64,000 nt of DNA. Origin: Hyphomicrobiales bacterium. GTDB taxonomy: Bacteria; Pseudomonadota; Alphaproteobacteria; Rhizobiales; Rhizobiaceae. Location: contig UBJO01000008.1 in the NCBI GenBank assembly GCA_900465665.1, forward strand, positions 62,001-126,000. Direction: 5' to 3'. A program made the position numbers and the translations under genes. Numbering within the stretch: the stretch's first letter is position 1; each line of letters opens with the position of its first letter. The notes beneath the pieces were generated by a model that did no database searches, was not told where the DNA came from, and worked only from the letters and a program-made list of their open reading frames with translations. Positions 28,766 to 37,753 of the stretch are shown here, in pieces.

Positions 28766-29635
28766 ATGAAAAGCACGCAATGGGATTCCTTTCAGCTCTT
28801 CCTGCAGGTCGCGCGTCTCGGCGGGCTGACGGGGGCGGCTGCCGCAAGCGGGCTCAGCCCTGCCACCGTCGGCCGGCGGATGCTTGATCTTGAGCAGGAG
28901 ATCGGCCGAACGCTCTTTTCTCGCAGCTAGACCGGCTACCGGCTGACGCCGGATGGCCAGGCCCTGCTCGATCATCTGAAGGACATGGAGGCCGCCGCCC
29001 GCAAGGTGGATGCCTGGCGTCAGGCAAGCAGCGTCGGAGCAACCGTGCGGATCGCCGCCGGCACTTGGGTCGCCTGGCTGATGGCCGAGAATTTCGGCGC
29101 CATCCGCATGCCCGGCGACCACTTCGCGGTGTCGATGACGATAGGCGAGGCGCGCGCCAACCTGAACTACCGCGAGATCGACATCGGCATCCGCGCCTTC
29201 GAGCCGGAGGAAAACAATCTCGCCGCGCGGCTGTTGGGCGAGGTGGCCTACGCGGTCTATGCCAGGCGCAATGCCGGCGAACAGGAAGAGCGCTGGCTGG
29301 CTGTTGGGGAGGAGGACGCGATCTCCAACTATCTGCGCTGGCCGCACCGCAATGCTGGAGGTGCCATCGTCGCCACCGTCAATCGCCCGCGCTCGCTGCT
29401 CGATCTCGTCCGCGCGGGCGCCGGCAAGGCGGTACTGCCCTGCTTCGTCGGCGATCTCGATCCAGACCTGCAGCGTCTCGGCCCGGAGCTGCCGGACCTG
29501 CGCCATCAGCAATGGATCGTCATGAACAACGAGGACCGCCACCGCCAGGAAATCCGCACCGTCGCCGATCGCATGACCAAGCTGTTGAAGAGCTACAGCG
29601 ATCTCTTTGCGGGAAAGCGCCCCAGCCGAAGCTGA
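28766..29635 (+). pseudogene. LysR-family regulator interrupted by one amber codon
   Basis: From ATG 28766 the frame encodes a LysR-type winged helix (FQLFLQVARLGGLTGAAAAS, then GLSPATVGRRMLDLEQEIG). At codon 55 (28928-28930) a TAG replaces the residue expected in FSRS-x-TGYRLTPDG. The same frame then continues without a break to TGA at 29633-29635, giving 289 codons in all and a complete effector domain (EIDIGIRAFEPEENN, then RSLLDLVRAGAGKAVLPCFV). A single C-to-T change in CAG would explain it. Translation restarting at ATG 28985 would lack the DNA-binding domain. It could be a recent null mutation, a sequencing error or, less likely, a suppressed amber. Confidence 0.75.
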
Positions 29636-29668
29636 GGCGCCGCGTCACAGGCCGGATCAGGGGCTAGG

Positions 29669-29905
29669 TTAGACCCTGCCTGCAACGATAACGGGGATCA
29701 ACAGATCACCCCAGTTTCCATCGCCGCCGTGATGGCGGGCCGAGCGGACGATCTCGACCGAAACGCCGGCGTCGACCGCCTTCATGACCGACTGGTTCAG
29801 CCGGTGCAGATCGTTGGCGAGCATGCGGATCATGCCCTGCTGATCCGGCGTCATGCTGGTGGATTGTTCCTCTGCGCGTTCCTTGACGCGTGCAAGCGTA
29901 GGCAT
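29669..29905 (-). CDS. Small conserved-looking protein divergent from ScfR-type regulator
   Basis: A 78-residue protein starting at ATG 29905, placed there because AAAGGAGGAG stands just upstream; longer versions would read through the promoter region. It begins MPTLARVKERAEEQSTSMTP, contains a helical middle (MIRMLANDLHRLNQSVMKAV) and ends in a His/Gly-rich turn and hydrophobic tail (DLLIPVIVAGRV). There is no signal peptide or known domain. The divergent arrangement with the ScfR-type gene, and repeated sequence in the 180-base gap, suggest control by that regulator. The function is unknown. Confidence 0.6.
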   Translation of the reverse strand: MPTLARVKERAEEQSTSMTPDQQGMIRMLANDLHRLNQSVMKAVDAGVSVEIVRSARHHGGDGNWGDLLIPVIVAGRV

Positions 29906-29933
29906 GGTCTTCTCCTCCTTTGATGCTGATTGA

Positions 29934-30055
29934 CAGGATTTACAAATCAGGCGCAAATTGCCAGAGTTAACTGAACTCAGGTGACGGAAAACTGGTCGCG
30001 ATGCAAAGGACGTGACAGAATTGGGCAGTAAATTTGTCAAGTTTTGTAAATTCTG
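29934..30055. promoter_or_regulatory. Divergent promoter region with inverted 13-base copies
   Basis: CAGGATTTACAAA (29934-29946) reappears in inverted form with one mismatch as TTTGTAAATTCTG (30043-30055). One copy lies near each divergent start. AGTTAACT (29965-29972) is a further palindrome. These are candidate binding sites for the ScfR-type regulator. Confidence 0.4.
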
Positions 30056-30085
30056 CGACCCGGATATTCTGTAAAGGATTGTCAC

Positions 30086-31495
30086 ATGGCTGAGCGCAAG
30101 ATGTTTGCCGGTCCAAAGGTCCGCCGTATCCGAAACGGCCTCGGCGTGACGCAGGCTGCGATGGCCGAGGCGCTGGAGATCTCGCCGTCCTATCTCAACC
30201 TGATCGAACGCAACCAGCGCCCGCTGACCGTGCAGCTGCTGCTGAAGCTCGCGGCGGTCTACAAGGTCGATCTGGAGGAGCTGCGCGCCGAAAGCGGCGG
30301 CAGCCTCACTCAGTTGAAGGAAGTCTTCGCCGATCCGCTGCTATCGGGCGAGTTGCCGGGTGATCAGGAGCTGGTTGAAGTCGCGGAAGCAGCACCCAAT
30401 GCGACAAGCGGCGTCATCAAGCTCTACCGCGCCTACCGGGAACAGGCCGCGCGCCTGTCCGATCTCACGCTTCTGAGTGCAGGGGAGGGCCAGGTGCCGC
30501 TGTCGGGCGCGCGTTTGCCGGCCGATGAAGTGCGCGACGTGCTGGAGCGCCGCTCGGCCTATTTCCCGCGCATCGAGACGGCGGCCGAGACGTTCCTTCA
30601 TGCGCTCTCCGACCCCCGCGATATCATCTCGACATTCAAGGAGTGGCTGCGCGCCGAGCGCGGCATCGGCGTGCGCGTCCTTCCCATCCACGTCATGCCG
30701 GATCTGCGCCGCCGTTTCGATCGTCATTCCATGCGGCTCTTCATTTCCGAGCGCCTGTCGCCGGCAGATCAGGCGCAGGAGATCGCAATCGAAGTCGCGA
30801 CGCTGGCGCTGCGCGAGGCGATTCTTGGCGAGCTCGAAGGCCTGATGCTCTCTACCGAGGAGGCCAAACGCATCGCCCGCTTCGAACTCGCGCGCTATGC
30901 GGCGCTGGCGCTGACCATGCCCTACGCGCCCTTCCTCGCCGCGGCCCAGGCGGCGTCTTACGACATCGATATCCTGCGCGTGCGCTTCAACGTCTCCTTT
31001 GCGCAGGCGGCAACCCGGCTGACCATGCTGCAGCGCCCCGGCACGTCGGCGGTCTCCTTCTTCACCATGGAGATCGACGGCGCCGGCCATCGGCTGCGGC
31101 GCGCGGGATCGCAGGGCTTCCCGCATCTGCGCTTCGGCGGCGACTGTCCCAAGCTCAATGTCCATGTCGCGCTGCTCCAGCCCGGGCAGATCCTCGCCGA
31201 AATGGTCGAGATGCCGGACAATAACCGCTACCTCACCATATCCCGCACGCTGGAAGGGCCGAACGCGCCGTTCGGCGAGCGCGTCCGCCGCACGGCGCTT
31301 CTCGTCGGTTGTGATGCTTCGGCGGGCGAGGGGACGGTTTACGGCCGGGCGGTTTCCGCGCAAAAGGCCATCACGGCAGGCTCCGGCTGTCGTCTCTGCG
31401 AAAGGCGGGGATGTCTTTCGCGCGCCGAGCCGCCTGTCACACGTCCGTTGGGGCTTGATGAGATGGTCTCGGGCCTCAGCAGCTTCGACTTTTAG
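30086..31495 (+). CDS. ScfR/RamB-type transcription regulator with XRE helix-turn-helix
   Basis: A 469-residue regulator of the short-chain-fatty-acid (ScfR/PrpR/RamB) group. An XRE helix-turn-helix occupies residues 8-65 (VRRIRNGLGVTQAAMAEALE, then ISPSYLNLIERNQRP). Next come an ImmA/IrrE-like central domain (about 160-300) and a C-terminal domain ending in GCRLCERRGCLSRAEPP, a Cys-rich motif typical of the group. The HExxH zinc-peptidase motif of IrrE proteins is absent (here ADQAQEIAIEVATLAL), as is usual for these regulators. Relatives sense acyl-CoA or govern acetate, propionate and glyoxylate genes. AAAGGA precedes the ATG. It is divergent from a small protein and upstream of potF. Confidence 0.78.
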   Translation: MAERKMFAGPKVRRIRNGLGVTQAAMAEALEISPSYLNLIERNQRPLTVQLLLKLAAVYKVDLEELRAESGGSLTQLKEVFADPLLSGELPGDQELVEVAEAAPNATSGVIKLYRAYREQAARLSDLTLLSAGEGQVPLSGARLPADEVRDVLERRSAYFPRIETAAETFLHALSDPRDIISTFKEWLRAERGIGVRVLPIHVMPDLRRRFDRHSMRLFISERLSPADQAQEIAIEVATLALREAILGELEGLMLSTEEAKRIARFELARYAALALTMPYAPFLAAAQAASYDIDILRVRFNVSFAQAATRLTMLQRPGTSAVSFFTMEIDGAGHRLRRAGSQGFPHLRFGGDCPKLNVHVALLQPGQILAEMVEMPDNNRYLTISRTLEGPNAPFGERVRRTALLVGCDASAGEGTVYGRAVSAQKAITAGSGCRLCERRGCLSRAEPPVTRPLGLDEMVSGLSSFDF

Positions 31496-31531
31496 TTACG
31501 GCGAAATCATTGAGAGTGCAGGATTTTGCGC

Positions 31532-31559
31532 TTGTCGGCTCCAGAAATCCTTTCTAGTC
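31532..31559 (+). promoter_or_regulatory. Candidate potF promoter
   Basis: TTGTCG (31532-31537) and CTAGTC (31554-31559) are separated by 16 bases. They lie 66 bases upstream of the potF start codon. Confidence 0.35.
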
Positions 31560-31624
31560 TGCAACCAAAACCAGAGGGAGGGCATCCGCGGAAAACGGTG
31601 CCCAAACAAAAAGCAGGAGATAGC

Positions 31625-32722
31625 ATGAGGTCAATTCTCGCAAAGCTCGCGGCCACGGCTCTCGTGACTGGGCTTTCGATCACGCCATCCGTCGCCGCGG
31701 ATCGCGTCGTCAACGTCTACAACTGGTCCGATTATATCGACAGTTCCATCCTCGAAGATTTCACCAAGGAAACCGGCATCAAGGTCGTCTACGACACCTT
31801 CGACAGCAATGAGACGCTGGAAGCCAAGCTTCTGGCCGGCGGGACGGGCTACGACGTCGTGGTGCCGACGGTATCCTTCATGCAGCGCCAGATCGCGGCG
31901 GGTGTCTACCAGAAGCTCGACAAGTCGAAGCTGCCTAACCTCGTCAACATGTGGGACGTGGTCACCAAGGGTGTGGCGTCCTTCGATCCGGGCAATGAAT
32001 ACGCCATCGACTACATGTGGGGCACGACAGGTATCGGCTACAACGTCGACAAGGTGAAGGCAGCGCTCGGCACGGATGAGAAGCCGAACTGGGATGCTCT
32101 CTTCGATCCGGCAAAGGCTGCCAAGCTCAAGGACTGTGGCATCTACATGCTGGACTCCCCGACCGACGTCATCCCCTCCGTGCTCGCCTATCTCGGACTT
32201 GATCCGAACAGCACCAAGACCGAGGACCTGAAGAAGGCGCAGGACGTGCTGATGGCCGTTCGTCCCTTCGTGCGCAAGTTCCACTCGTCGGAATACATCA
32301 GCGCCCTTGCCAATGGCGACATCTGCATCGCGCTCGGCTTCTCGGGCGACGTCTTCCAGGCCCGCGACCGCGCGACCGAAGCCAACTCCGGCGTCAAGGT
32401 CGACTACTCCGTGCCGAACCAGGGCGCGCAGATCTTCTTCGACGTCTTCGGTATCCCGAAGGATGCGCCGCATGTCGAGGAAGCGCATGAATTCATCAAC
32501 TACATGATGAAGCCCGAGGTCGCCGCCAAGGCATCGAACTACGTCTTCTACGCCAACGGCAACAAGGCATCGCAGCCACTGCTCGACAAGGAAGTGATCG
32601 ACGATACCGCGATCTATCCGACGCCCGAGGTCATGGCGAAGCTCTTCACCGTTCCGCCGCTCGATGCGAAAGCGCAGCGTGCAGTGACGCGACTGTGGAC
32701 GACAGTCGTCACCGGTCAGTAA
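31625..32722 (+). CDS. potF: Putrescine/polyamine ABC transporter, binding protein PotF-like
   Basis: Periplasmic polyamine-binding protein of 365 residues with a Sec signal peptide (about residues 1-25, LAKLAATALVTGLSITPSVA). The mature start VVNVYNWSDYIDSSILEDFT is characteristic of the PotF/PotD group. Further blocks are YDVVVPTVSFMQRQIAAGVY, YMWGTTGIGYN and IFFDVFGIPKDAPH. CAGGAGAT precedes the ATG at 31625. It leads potFGHI and is separated from the ATPase gene by a strong terminator-like hairpin. Putrescine is favoured over spermidine because the PotF-type genes co-occur here with puuAB-like genes, but that is inference. Confidence 0.85.
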   Translation: MRSILAKLAATALVTGLSITPSVAADRVVNVYNWSDYIDSSILEDFTKETGIKVVYDTFDSNETLEAKLLAGGTGYDVVVPTVSFMQRQIAAGVYQKLDKSKLPNLVNMWDVVTKGVASFDPGNEYAIDYMWGTTGIGYNVDKVKAALGTDEKPNWDALFDPAKAAKLKDCGIYMLDSPTDVIPSVLAYLGLDPNSTKTEDLKKAQDVLMAVRPFVRKFHSSEYISALANGDICIALGFSGDVFQARDRATEANSGVKVDYSVPNQGAQIFFDVFGIPKDAPHVEEAHEFINYMMKPEVAAKASNYVFYANGNKASQPLLDKEVIDDTAIYPTPEVMAKLFTVPPLDAKAQRAVTRLWTTVVTGQ

Positions 32723-32732
32723 TGCACTGATC

Positions 32733-32764
32733 TGCCCGAACCTGATGGTTCGGGCATTTCTTTT
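32733..32764 (+). terminator. Intrinsic terminator/attenuator between potF and potG
   Basis: TGCCCGAACC (32733-32742) pairs perfectly with GGTTCGGGCA (32747-32756) over loop TGAT, followed by TTTCTTTT. Partial read-through would give far more binding protein than importer. Confidence 0.8.
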
Positions 32765-32803
32765 AGTGGCGCATTGGATCAGGTCAGTTTTCGGGGAAAA
32801 ATC

Positions 32804-33946
32804 ATGAAGTCACTCGGCAATATTCGCCGTTCCTTTGCGCCTTGGGCCGATCCGGCCGCCAAGCCGTTCATCTCGGTCAAGAACGTCACCAAGCGCTTCG
32901 GTGATTTCACCGCCGTCGATGATCTGTCTCTCGACATTTATCACCGCGAGTTCTTCGCGCTGCTCGGCGCATCCGGCTGCGGCAAGTCCACGCTGCTGCG
33001 CATGCTGGCTGGTTTCGAGCAGCCAACCTCGGGCGAGATCATCCTCGACGGCACCGATCTGGCCGGAACGCCGCCCTATAAGCGCCCGGTCAACATGATG
33101 TTCCAGTCCTACGCGCTCTTCCCGCACATGACGGTCGAAAAGAACATCGCCTTCGGCCTGCGCCAGGATGGCATGGGCAAGGACGAGATCGGCGAACGCG
33201 TGCTTCAGATGCTGAAGATGGTGAAGCTGGAGAAATTCGCCTCCCGCAAGCCGAACCAGCTTTCCGGCGGCCAGCGCCAGCGCGTGGCGCTCGCCCGCTC
33301 GCTTGCCAAGCGCCCGAAGGTGCTTTTGCTCGACGAACCGCTTGGCGCGCTCGACAAGAAGCTGCGCGAGGAAACCCAATTCGAACTGATGGACCTGCAG
33401 CAGAACCTCGGGCTCACCTTCGTCGTCGTCACTCACGACCAGGAAGAGGCGATGACCATGGCCGACCGTATCGCGGTCATGAGCCACGGCAAGGTCATCC
33501 AGGTGGCGACGCCGGCCGAAATCTATGAGGCCCCGAACTCCCGCTTCGTGGCGGATTTCATCGGCGACGTGAACATCTTCGACGGCAAGGTCACGGCCTC
33601 CAATGCCAGCGGCGTCGAGATCGCTATCGACGAGAGCCTGACCATCAAGCTGTCGGGCGCGGAGCCCTTGGCCGTCGGCAGCCCAGCCGGCTTCGCCATC
33701 CGTCCCGAGAAGCTGAAGGTCACGCGCACCCCGCCGGTCAATCCCGGCATCAATGCCGCCTCGGGCGAGCTCTGGGACATCGCCTATCTAGGCGACATGA
33801 CCGTTTTCCATGTGAAGCTGAAGAGCGGCAAGGTGGTCAAGGCATCGTCGCTGAACGCACAGCGCGCGGTCGATGATCCCTTCGTCTACGATCAGGAAGT
33901 GTGGGTCACCTTCGCCGAGGACGCCGGCGTTCTGTTGAAGGATTGA
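32804..33946 (+). CDS. potG: Polyamine ABC transporter ATPase PotG
   Basis: ATPase subunit of 380 residues of the PotA/PotG type, at the cytoplasmic face. It shows Walker A (GASGCGKST), the Q-loop MFQSYALFPHMTVEKN, signature LSGGQRQRVALARSL, Walker B (VLLLDEPLGALD) and the switch His in VVTHDQEEAMTMADR, plus a C-terminal TOBE domain (about 290-380). ATG 32804 has GGGGA upstream and starts MKSLGNIRRSFAPW, as expected for PotG; an in-frame TTG at 32774 is rejected. Four bases separate its stop from potH. It may have its own weak promoter or depend on read-through from potF. Confidence 0.9.
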   Translation: MKSLGNIRRSFAPWADPAAKPFISVKNVTKRFGDFTAVDDLSLDIYHREFFALLGASGCGKSTLLRMLAGFEQPTSGEIILDGTDLAGTPPYKRPVNMMFQSYALFPHMTVEKNIAFGLRQDGMGKDEIGERVLQMLKMVKLEKFASRKPNQLSGGQRQRVALARSLAKRPKVLLLDEPLGALDKKLREETQFELMDLQQNLGLTFVVVTHDQEEAMTMADRIAVMSHGKVIQVATPAEIYEAPNSRFVADFIGDVNIFDGKVTASNASGVEIAIDESLTIKLSGAEPLAVGSPAGFAIRPEKLKVTRTPPVNPGINAASGELWDIAYLGDMTVFHVKLKSGKVVKASSLNAQRAVDDPFVYDQEVWVTFAEDAGVLLKD

Positions 33947-33950
33947 CGCC

Positions 33951-34862
33951 ATGGGCAAGCTCGGATCATCCGTCTACAACCGCCTTGTCATCATCGTTCC
34001 CTACGTCTGGCTGCTGCTCTTCTTCCTGGCGCCGTTCTTCATCGTCTTCCGCATTTCGCTGTCGACGACAGCGATCGCCATGCCGCCCTATGATCCGGCT
34101 TTTTCGTTCTCCGACAGCTGGGCCGATGTCTGGGACAAGATCGCAAGCTTCTCCTTCGACAACTATCACTACCTGATCGACGATCCGCTCTATTTCAACG
34201 CCTATCTCTCGAGCGTCATCATCGCCGGCATCTCCACGCTGCTGACGCTGCTGATCGCCTATCCGATCGCCTATGGCATGGCCAATGCCCCGCGCAGCAT
34301 CCGCCCGACGCTCTTGATGTTGGTCATCCTGCCGTTCTGGACGAGCTTCCTGATCCGCGTTTACGCCTGGATCGCCATCTTGAAGCCCGAGGGGCTGCTG
34401 AACCAGCTGCTGCAATCGCTACATATCATCGACAGCCCGCTGATCATCCTCAACACCAACATCGCGGTCTATATCGGCATCGTCTATTCGTATCTGCCGT
34501 TCATGGTGCTGCCACTCTACTCGTCACTCGAGAAGATGGATGGCACGCTGATCGAGGCGGCGCAGGATCTCGGCTGCCCGCCGATAACGGCCTTCTGGCG
34601 CGTGACCTTCCCGCTGTCGCTTCCTGGTGTCGTCGCCGGCTGCATGCTGGTCTTCATCCCTGCTGTCGGCGAGTTCGTCATCCCCGATCTGCTCGGCGGA
34701 TCGCAGACGCTGATGATCGGCAAGACGCTGTGGAACGAGTTCAATTCCAACCGCGACTGGCCGGTATCCTCGGCGGTAGCCACCATCTTGCTTCTCATCC
34801 TGGTGATACCCATCGTGTTCTTCCAGAATGTGCAGGCCAAGGCCGATGAGCAGGGGAGATAG
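33951..34862 (+). CDS. potH: Polyamine ABC transporter permease PotH
   Basis: Inner-membrane permease subunit of 303 residues with six predicted helices, the first at about 13-35 (VIIVPYVWLLLFFLAPFFIV). The EAA-type coupling loop is LIEAAQDLGCPPITAFWRVT, and VGEFVIPDLLGGSQTLMIGK is a characteristic PotH/PotB segment. The gene begins four bases after potG and ends three bases before potI, so the three are one translational group. It should form the polyamine channel with PotI. Confidence 0.9.
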   Translation: MGKLGSSVYNRLVIIVPYVWLLLFFLAPFFIVFRISLSTTAIAMPPYDPAFSFSDSWADVWDKIASFSFDNYHYLIDDPLYFNAYLSSVIIAGISTLLTLLIAYPIAYGMANAPRSIRPTLLMLVILPFWTSFLIRVYAWIAILKPEGLLNQLLQSLHIIDSPLIILNTNIAVYIGIVYSYLPFMVLPLYSSLEKMDGTLIEAAQDLGCPPITAFWRVTFPLSLPGVVAGCMLVFIPAVGEFVIPDLLGGSQTLMIGKTLWNEFNSNRDWPVSSAVATILLLILVIPIVFFQNVQAKADEQGR

Positions 34863-34865
34863 ACC

Positions 34866-35684
34866 ATGATGAAATGGACCCGCTTCAACGTCGCGTCCGT
34901 GACGCTCGGCTTCGCATTCCTCTATCTGCCGATCGTTCTGCTCGTCGTCTTCTCCTTCAACGAATCGAAGCTCGTCACCGTCTGGGGCGGCTTCTCGACC
35001 AAGTGGTACGTGTCGCTCTTCCAGAACCAGGCGCTGCTCGACGCCGCCTGGGTGACGTTGCGTGTCGGCGTGCTCTCGGCAACGGCGGCCACCATCCTCG
35101 GCACGCTCGCCGCCATCACGCTGGTGCGCTACACGCGCTTCCGCGGCCGCATGCTCTTCTCCGGCATGGTCTACGCGCCGCTGGTCATGCCCGAGGTCAT
35201 CACAGGCCTGTCGCTGCTGCTGCTCTTCGTGGCAATCGGTCTCGACCGCGGCTTCTGGACCATCACGCTGGCCCATACGACGCTCACCATGTGCTTCGTC
35301 GCCGTCGTCGTGCAGTCGCGTCTGCTGACCTTCGATCGGTCGATCGAGGAAGCAGCGCTCGATCTCGGCTCGCCGCCGGTGCGCACCTTCTTCGAGATCA
35401 CGCTGCCAATCATCGCGCCCGCCGTGGCGTCCGGCTGGATCCTCGCCTTCACCCTGTCGCTGGACGATCTCGTCATCGCCAGCTTCACGTCCGGTCCGGG
35501 TGCTACCACGCTGCCGATGAAGATCTACAGCCAGGTGCGCCTCGGCGTCACGCCCGAGATCAACGCGGTCTGCACCATCCTGATCGGCATCGTTGCGGTC
35601 GGCGTCGTCTGCACATCGGTCATCACCAAGCGGCGCGAGCTGCAGCGCGAGAGGGATGAGCGGGCGGCGGCCAACGCGCCGTGA
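34866..35684 (+). CDS. potI: Polyamine ABC transporter permease PotI
   Basis: Second permease subunit, 272 residues, with six helices beginning at about 13-33 (LGFAFLYLPIVLLVVFSFNE). The EAA loop is SIEEAALDLGSPPVRTFFEI, and FTLSLDDLVIASFTSGPGA is typical of PotI/PotC. It closes the operon. Its TGA (35682-35684) directly abuts the stop codon of the convergent AsmA-family gene with no base between, and no intrinsic terminator is visible, so the two transcripts must overlap at their 3' ends. Confidence 0.9.
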   Translation: MMKWTRFNVASVTLGFAFLYLPIVLLVVFSFNESKLVTVWGGFSTKWYVSLFQNQALLDAAWVTLRVGVLSATAATILGTLAAITLVRYTRFRGRMLFSGMVYAPLVMPEVITGLSLLLLFVAIGLDRGFWTITLAHTTLTMCFVAVVVQSRLLTFDRSIEEAALDLGSPPVRTFFEITLPIIAPAVASGWILAFTLSLDDLVIASFTSGPGATTLPMKIYSQVRLGVTPEINAVCTILIGIVAVGVVCTSVITKRRELQRERDERAAANAP

Positions 35685-37592
35685 TTATTTCGTAGCGCCT
35701 TCCTGCGGCGGCTGCTGGTTGCCCGGTTGCTGGTTGCTTGGCAGCGCCGAAAGGACCGGATCCGGCCAAGAACCGCCGACAAAGAATGGCAGGGCTGGAA
35801 AGGCCGCGTCGTTTGCGGGATCGGTGGCAATGATCTTGCCAGAGAGCGCAAGCCCGCTCGATTTGTAGGGAATGACCCCCGACAGCGTGATGGTTTCCTG
35901 CGGCCCTTCGATCCGGCCGCGCTTGATCTGCGCGGCTCCGTCATCGAGATCGGCCGCGATATCAAGGCGATCGAACGCGAAGGAGCGATGCGATACAGCG
36001 CTCAGCGCAAAGAACTCCGCCTTCGCCGCTTCGCTGCGCACCGCCTCGGAATCAAACCCGGGCAGCGAGCCTGCCTGTGCGCGAAAATGAATGTTGCCAG
36101 TCACATCCGCCGGCCCCGCCTTCCAGATCGGCAGCGCGGTGCTGACCGAGAGGTCGAGCGAACCGGTCGCAAGCGGCAACGGACCCTTGAGGTTGAGGCG
36201 TTCGATCAGGCTGGCGAAATCCGCGCCCCGGATCGACATCTGCAGCTTGCCGCCGCCATCGAAGTCGCCGCGCTTGGTCTCGATATGAGCAGTCAGCGCG
36301 CCGCCTTCGAACTGGCTATCGCCGATATCGAACCGCGCCTCGTTGCTGGAGACGATGATGCTCGCGCCGACATTGGAAAGCTTGAACGGCGCGAGGTCGG
36401 CCTGCTTGGCTGATAGCCTCAAGTCGATATCGAGCTGCTGCAAGGCGCCGCCATCGGGCGGTCCATGATCTTCGCCGGCGGCAAGCCGCACCACGAAGGC
36501 GTCGAACAGGGATTTGAAATTGATCTGGTCGAAAGCCAGCGTGCCGCCGAGCTTGGCGCGCTTGCCAGGCACGAAGCTCACATCCATCGCGCCATTGGCG
36601 TTCGAGGCATTCATGCCGAGCGTGAGGTTGTCGAAGCGAAAGCCGTTCGCCGACGAGGTCACATCGCTGTCGATCGAAAATGCCTTGAGCGTCGCCGCAT
36701 CCGGCAGCGCGCGTCCCGCCCATGTCAGCAAGGCCGGCAGATCCGGAATGCCGACGGACATCGTGCCCTGCAGGCTGAACAGATGGGCGATGTTGGCCAC
36801 GCCATCGAACTTGGCCGTCACCAGGTTCGATGTCAGCGCGGCCCTCAGCGGTGCATTCTTGCCGCCGAAGGTCAGCAGGGGGCTGCGCGACGAGAAGTCG
36901 AGCTTCAGGTCCAGGCCATTGGTGCGAGCGATCAGCACCGCGCCGATCGGGCTCGACAGGCGCGGCCAGCCGATATCGGCGGTCACGCCATCGAAGCGAT
37001 ATGTCTTGCCGCTGGCGACATCGGTCACGTTCAAGGTGCCGTCTTCGACCGTGATGGTGCCGATATCAGCATCCAGCGTCGTGTCGAGCGTCTCTTCGCC
37101 GTTCTTTTCCTGCGCGCCGGCGATCGCCTGTGCCAGCTGGCCGTCATTCGTCCAGTCGATGGTGCCATCGCGCTCGCGGGTCAAAAGCAGGTTCGGGCGC
37201 AGGATATGAAACTCGTGGAAGCTCGCCTTGCCTCTAAAGGCATCGATCAGGCTGAACTCGGCCGAGACGCTTTCGATCGTGCCCAGCAGCTTGTTGTTGG
37301 TGTCCTTCTGGCGCACCGCAATCTTGTTGACGGTGATGCGCGGCGTCGGCCAGAACTCGATGACAGGCCGACCGGAAATCTCGGCATTGTAGCCCGTCCA
37401 ACGCGACAGCCGGTCCTCGATGCCGGAGCGCACGAGGCCGGTCGAGATCACATAGGGTCCTGCAACGCGGAGCGAAACGAAGACAGCGAGAAAGACCAGC
37501 AGCGAGATCGTGCCGACGCGGGCGACACCCGGCAGCCAGCGGGAGACGGGCCTGATTTTTATCCGCCGCGGCGGTGGTCGGGACGTACCCAT
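35685..37592 (-). CDS. AsmA-family protein
   Basis: A 635-residue protein with a basic N-terminus, one signal-anchor helix (about 25-47, ISLLVFLAVFVSLRVAGPYV) and a long periplasmic body. The early block AEISGRPVIEFWPTPRITVN is the classical AsmA N-terminal signature, and the beta-rich repeats ending in the SGLALSGKI region are AsmA_2-like. AsmA-like proteins form hydrophobic grooves thought to carry phospholipids between membranes or to influence outer-membrane protein assembly. The tail (NQQPGNQQPPQEG) is Gln/Pro-rich and disordered. It is convergent with potI with no gap, and 161 bases of promoter region separate it from acetoacetyl-CoA synthetase. Confidence 0.8.
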   Translation of the reverse strand: MGTSRPPPRRIKIRPVSRWLPGVARVGTISLLVFLAVFVSLRVAGPYVISTGLVRSGIEDRLSRWTGYNAEISGRPVIEFWPTPRITVNKIAVRQKDTNNKLLGTIESVSAEFSLIDAFRGKASFHEFHILRPNLLLTRERDGTIDWTNDGQLAQAIAGAQEKNGEETLDTTLDADIGTITVEDGTLNVTDVASGKTYRFDGVTADIGWPRLSSPIGAVLIARTNGLDLKLDFSSRSPLLTFGGKNAPLRAALTSNLVTAKFDGVANIAHLFSLQGTMSVGIPDLPALLTWAGRALPDAATLKAFSIDSDVTSSANGFRFDNLTLGMNASNANGAMDVSFVPGKRAKLGGTLAFDQINFKSLFDAFVVRLAAGEDHGPPDGGALQQLDIDLRLSAKQADLAPFKLSNVGASIIVSSNEARFDIGDSQFEGGALTAHIETKRGDFDGGGKLQMSIRGADFASLIERLNLKGPLPLATGSLDLSVSTALPIWKAGPADVTGNIHFRAQAGSLPGFDSEAVRSEAAKAEFFALSAVSHRSFAFDRLDIAADLDDGAAQIKRGRIEGPQETITLSGVIPYKSSGLALSGKIIATDPANDAAFPALPFFVGGSWPDPVLSALPSNQQPGNQQPPQEGATK

Positions 37593-37753
37593 GCGTTTCG
37601 CCAGTCTTTCGACGTCTGCCCGTTAATGTACTGAAATTCCGGATATATCAAATGCCGGGCGGTTGCAAATAGATAGCCGGGCGACCCGATCGGCCGCCAC
37701 CTTTATCCGTCTTCATGGCGTGTTATATAGGTTGGCAACAAGAGGAGTTCTGC

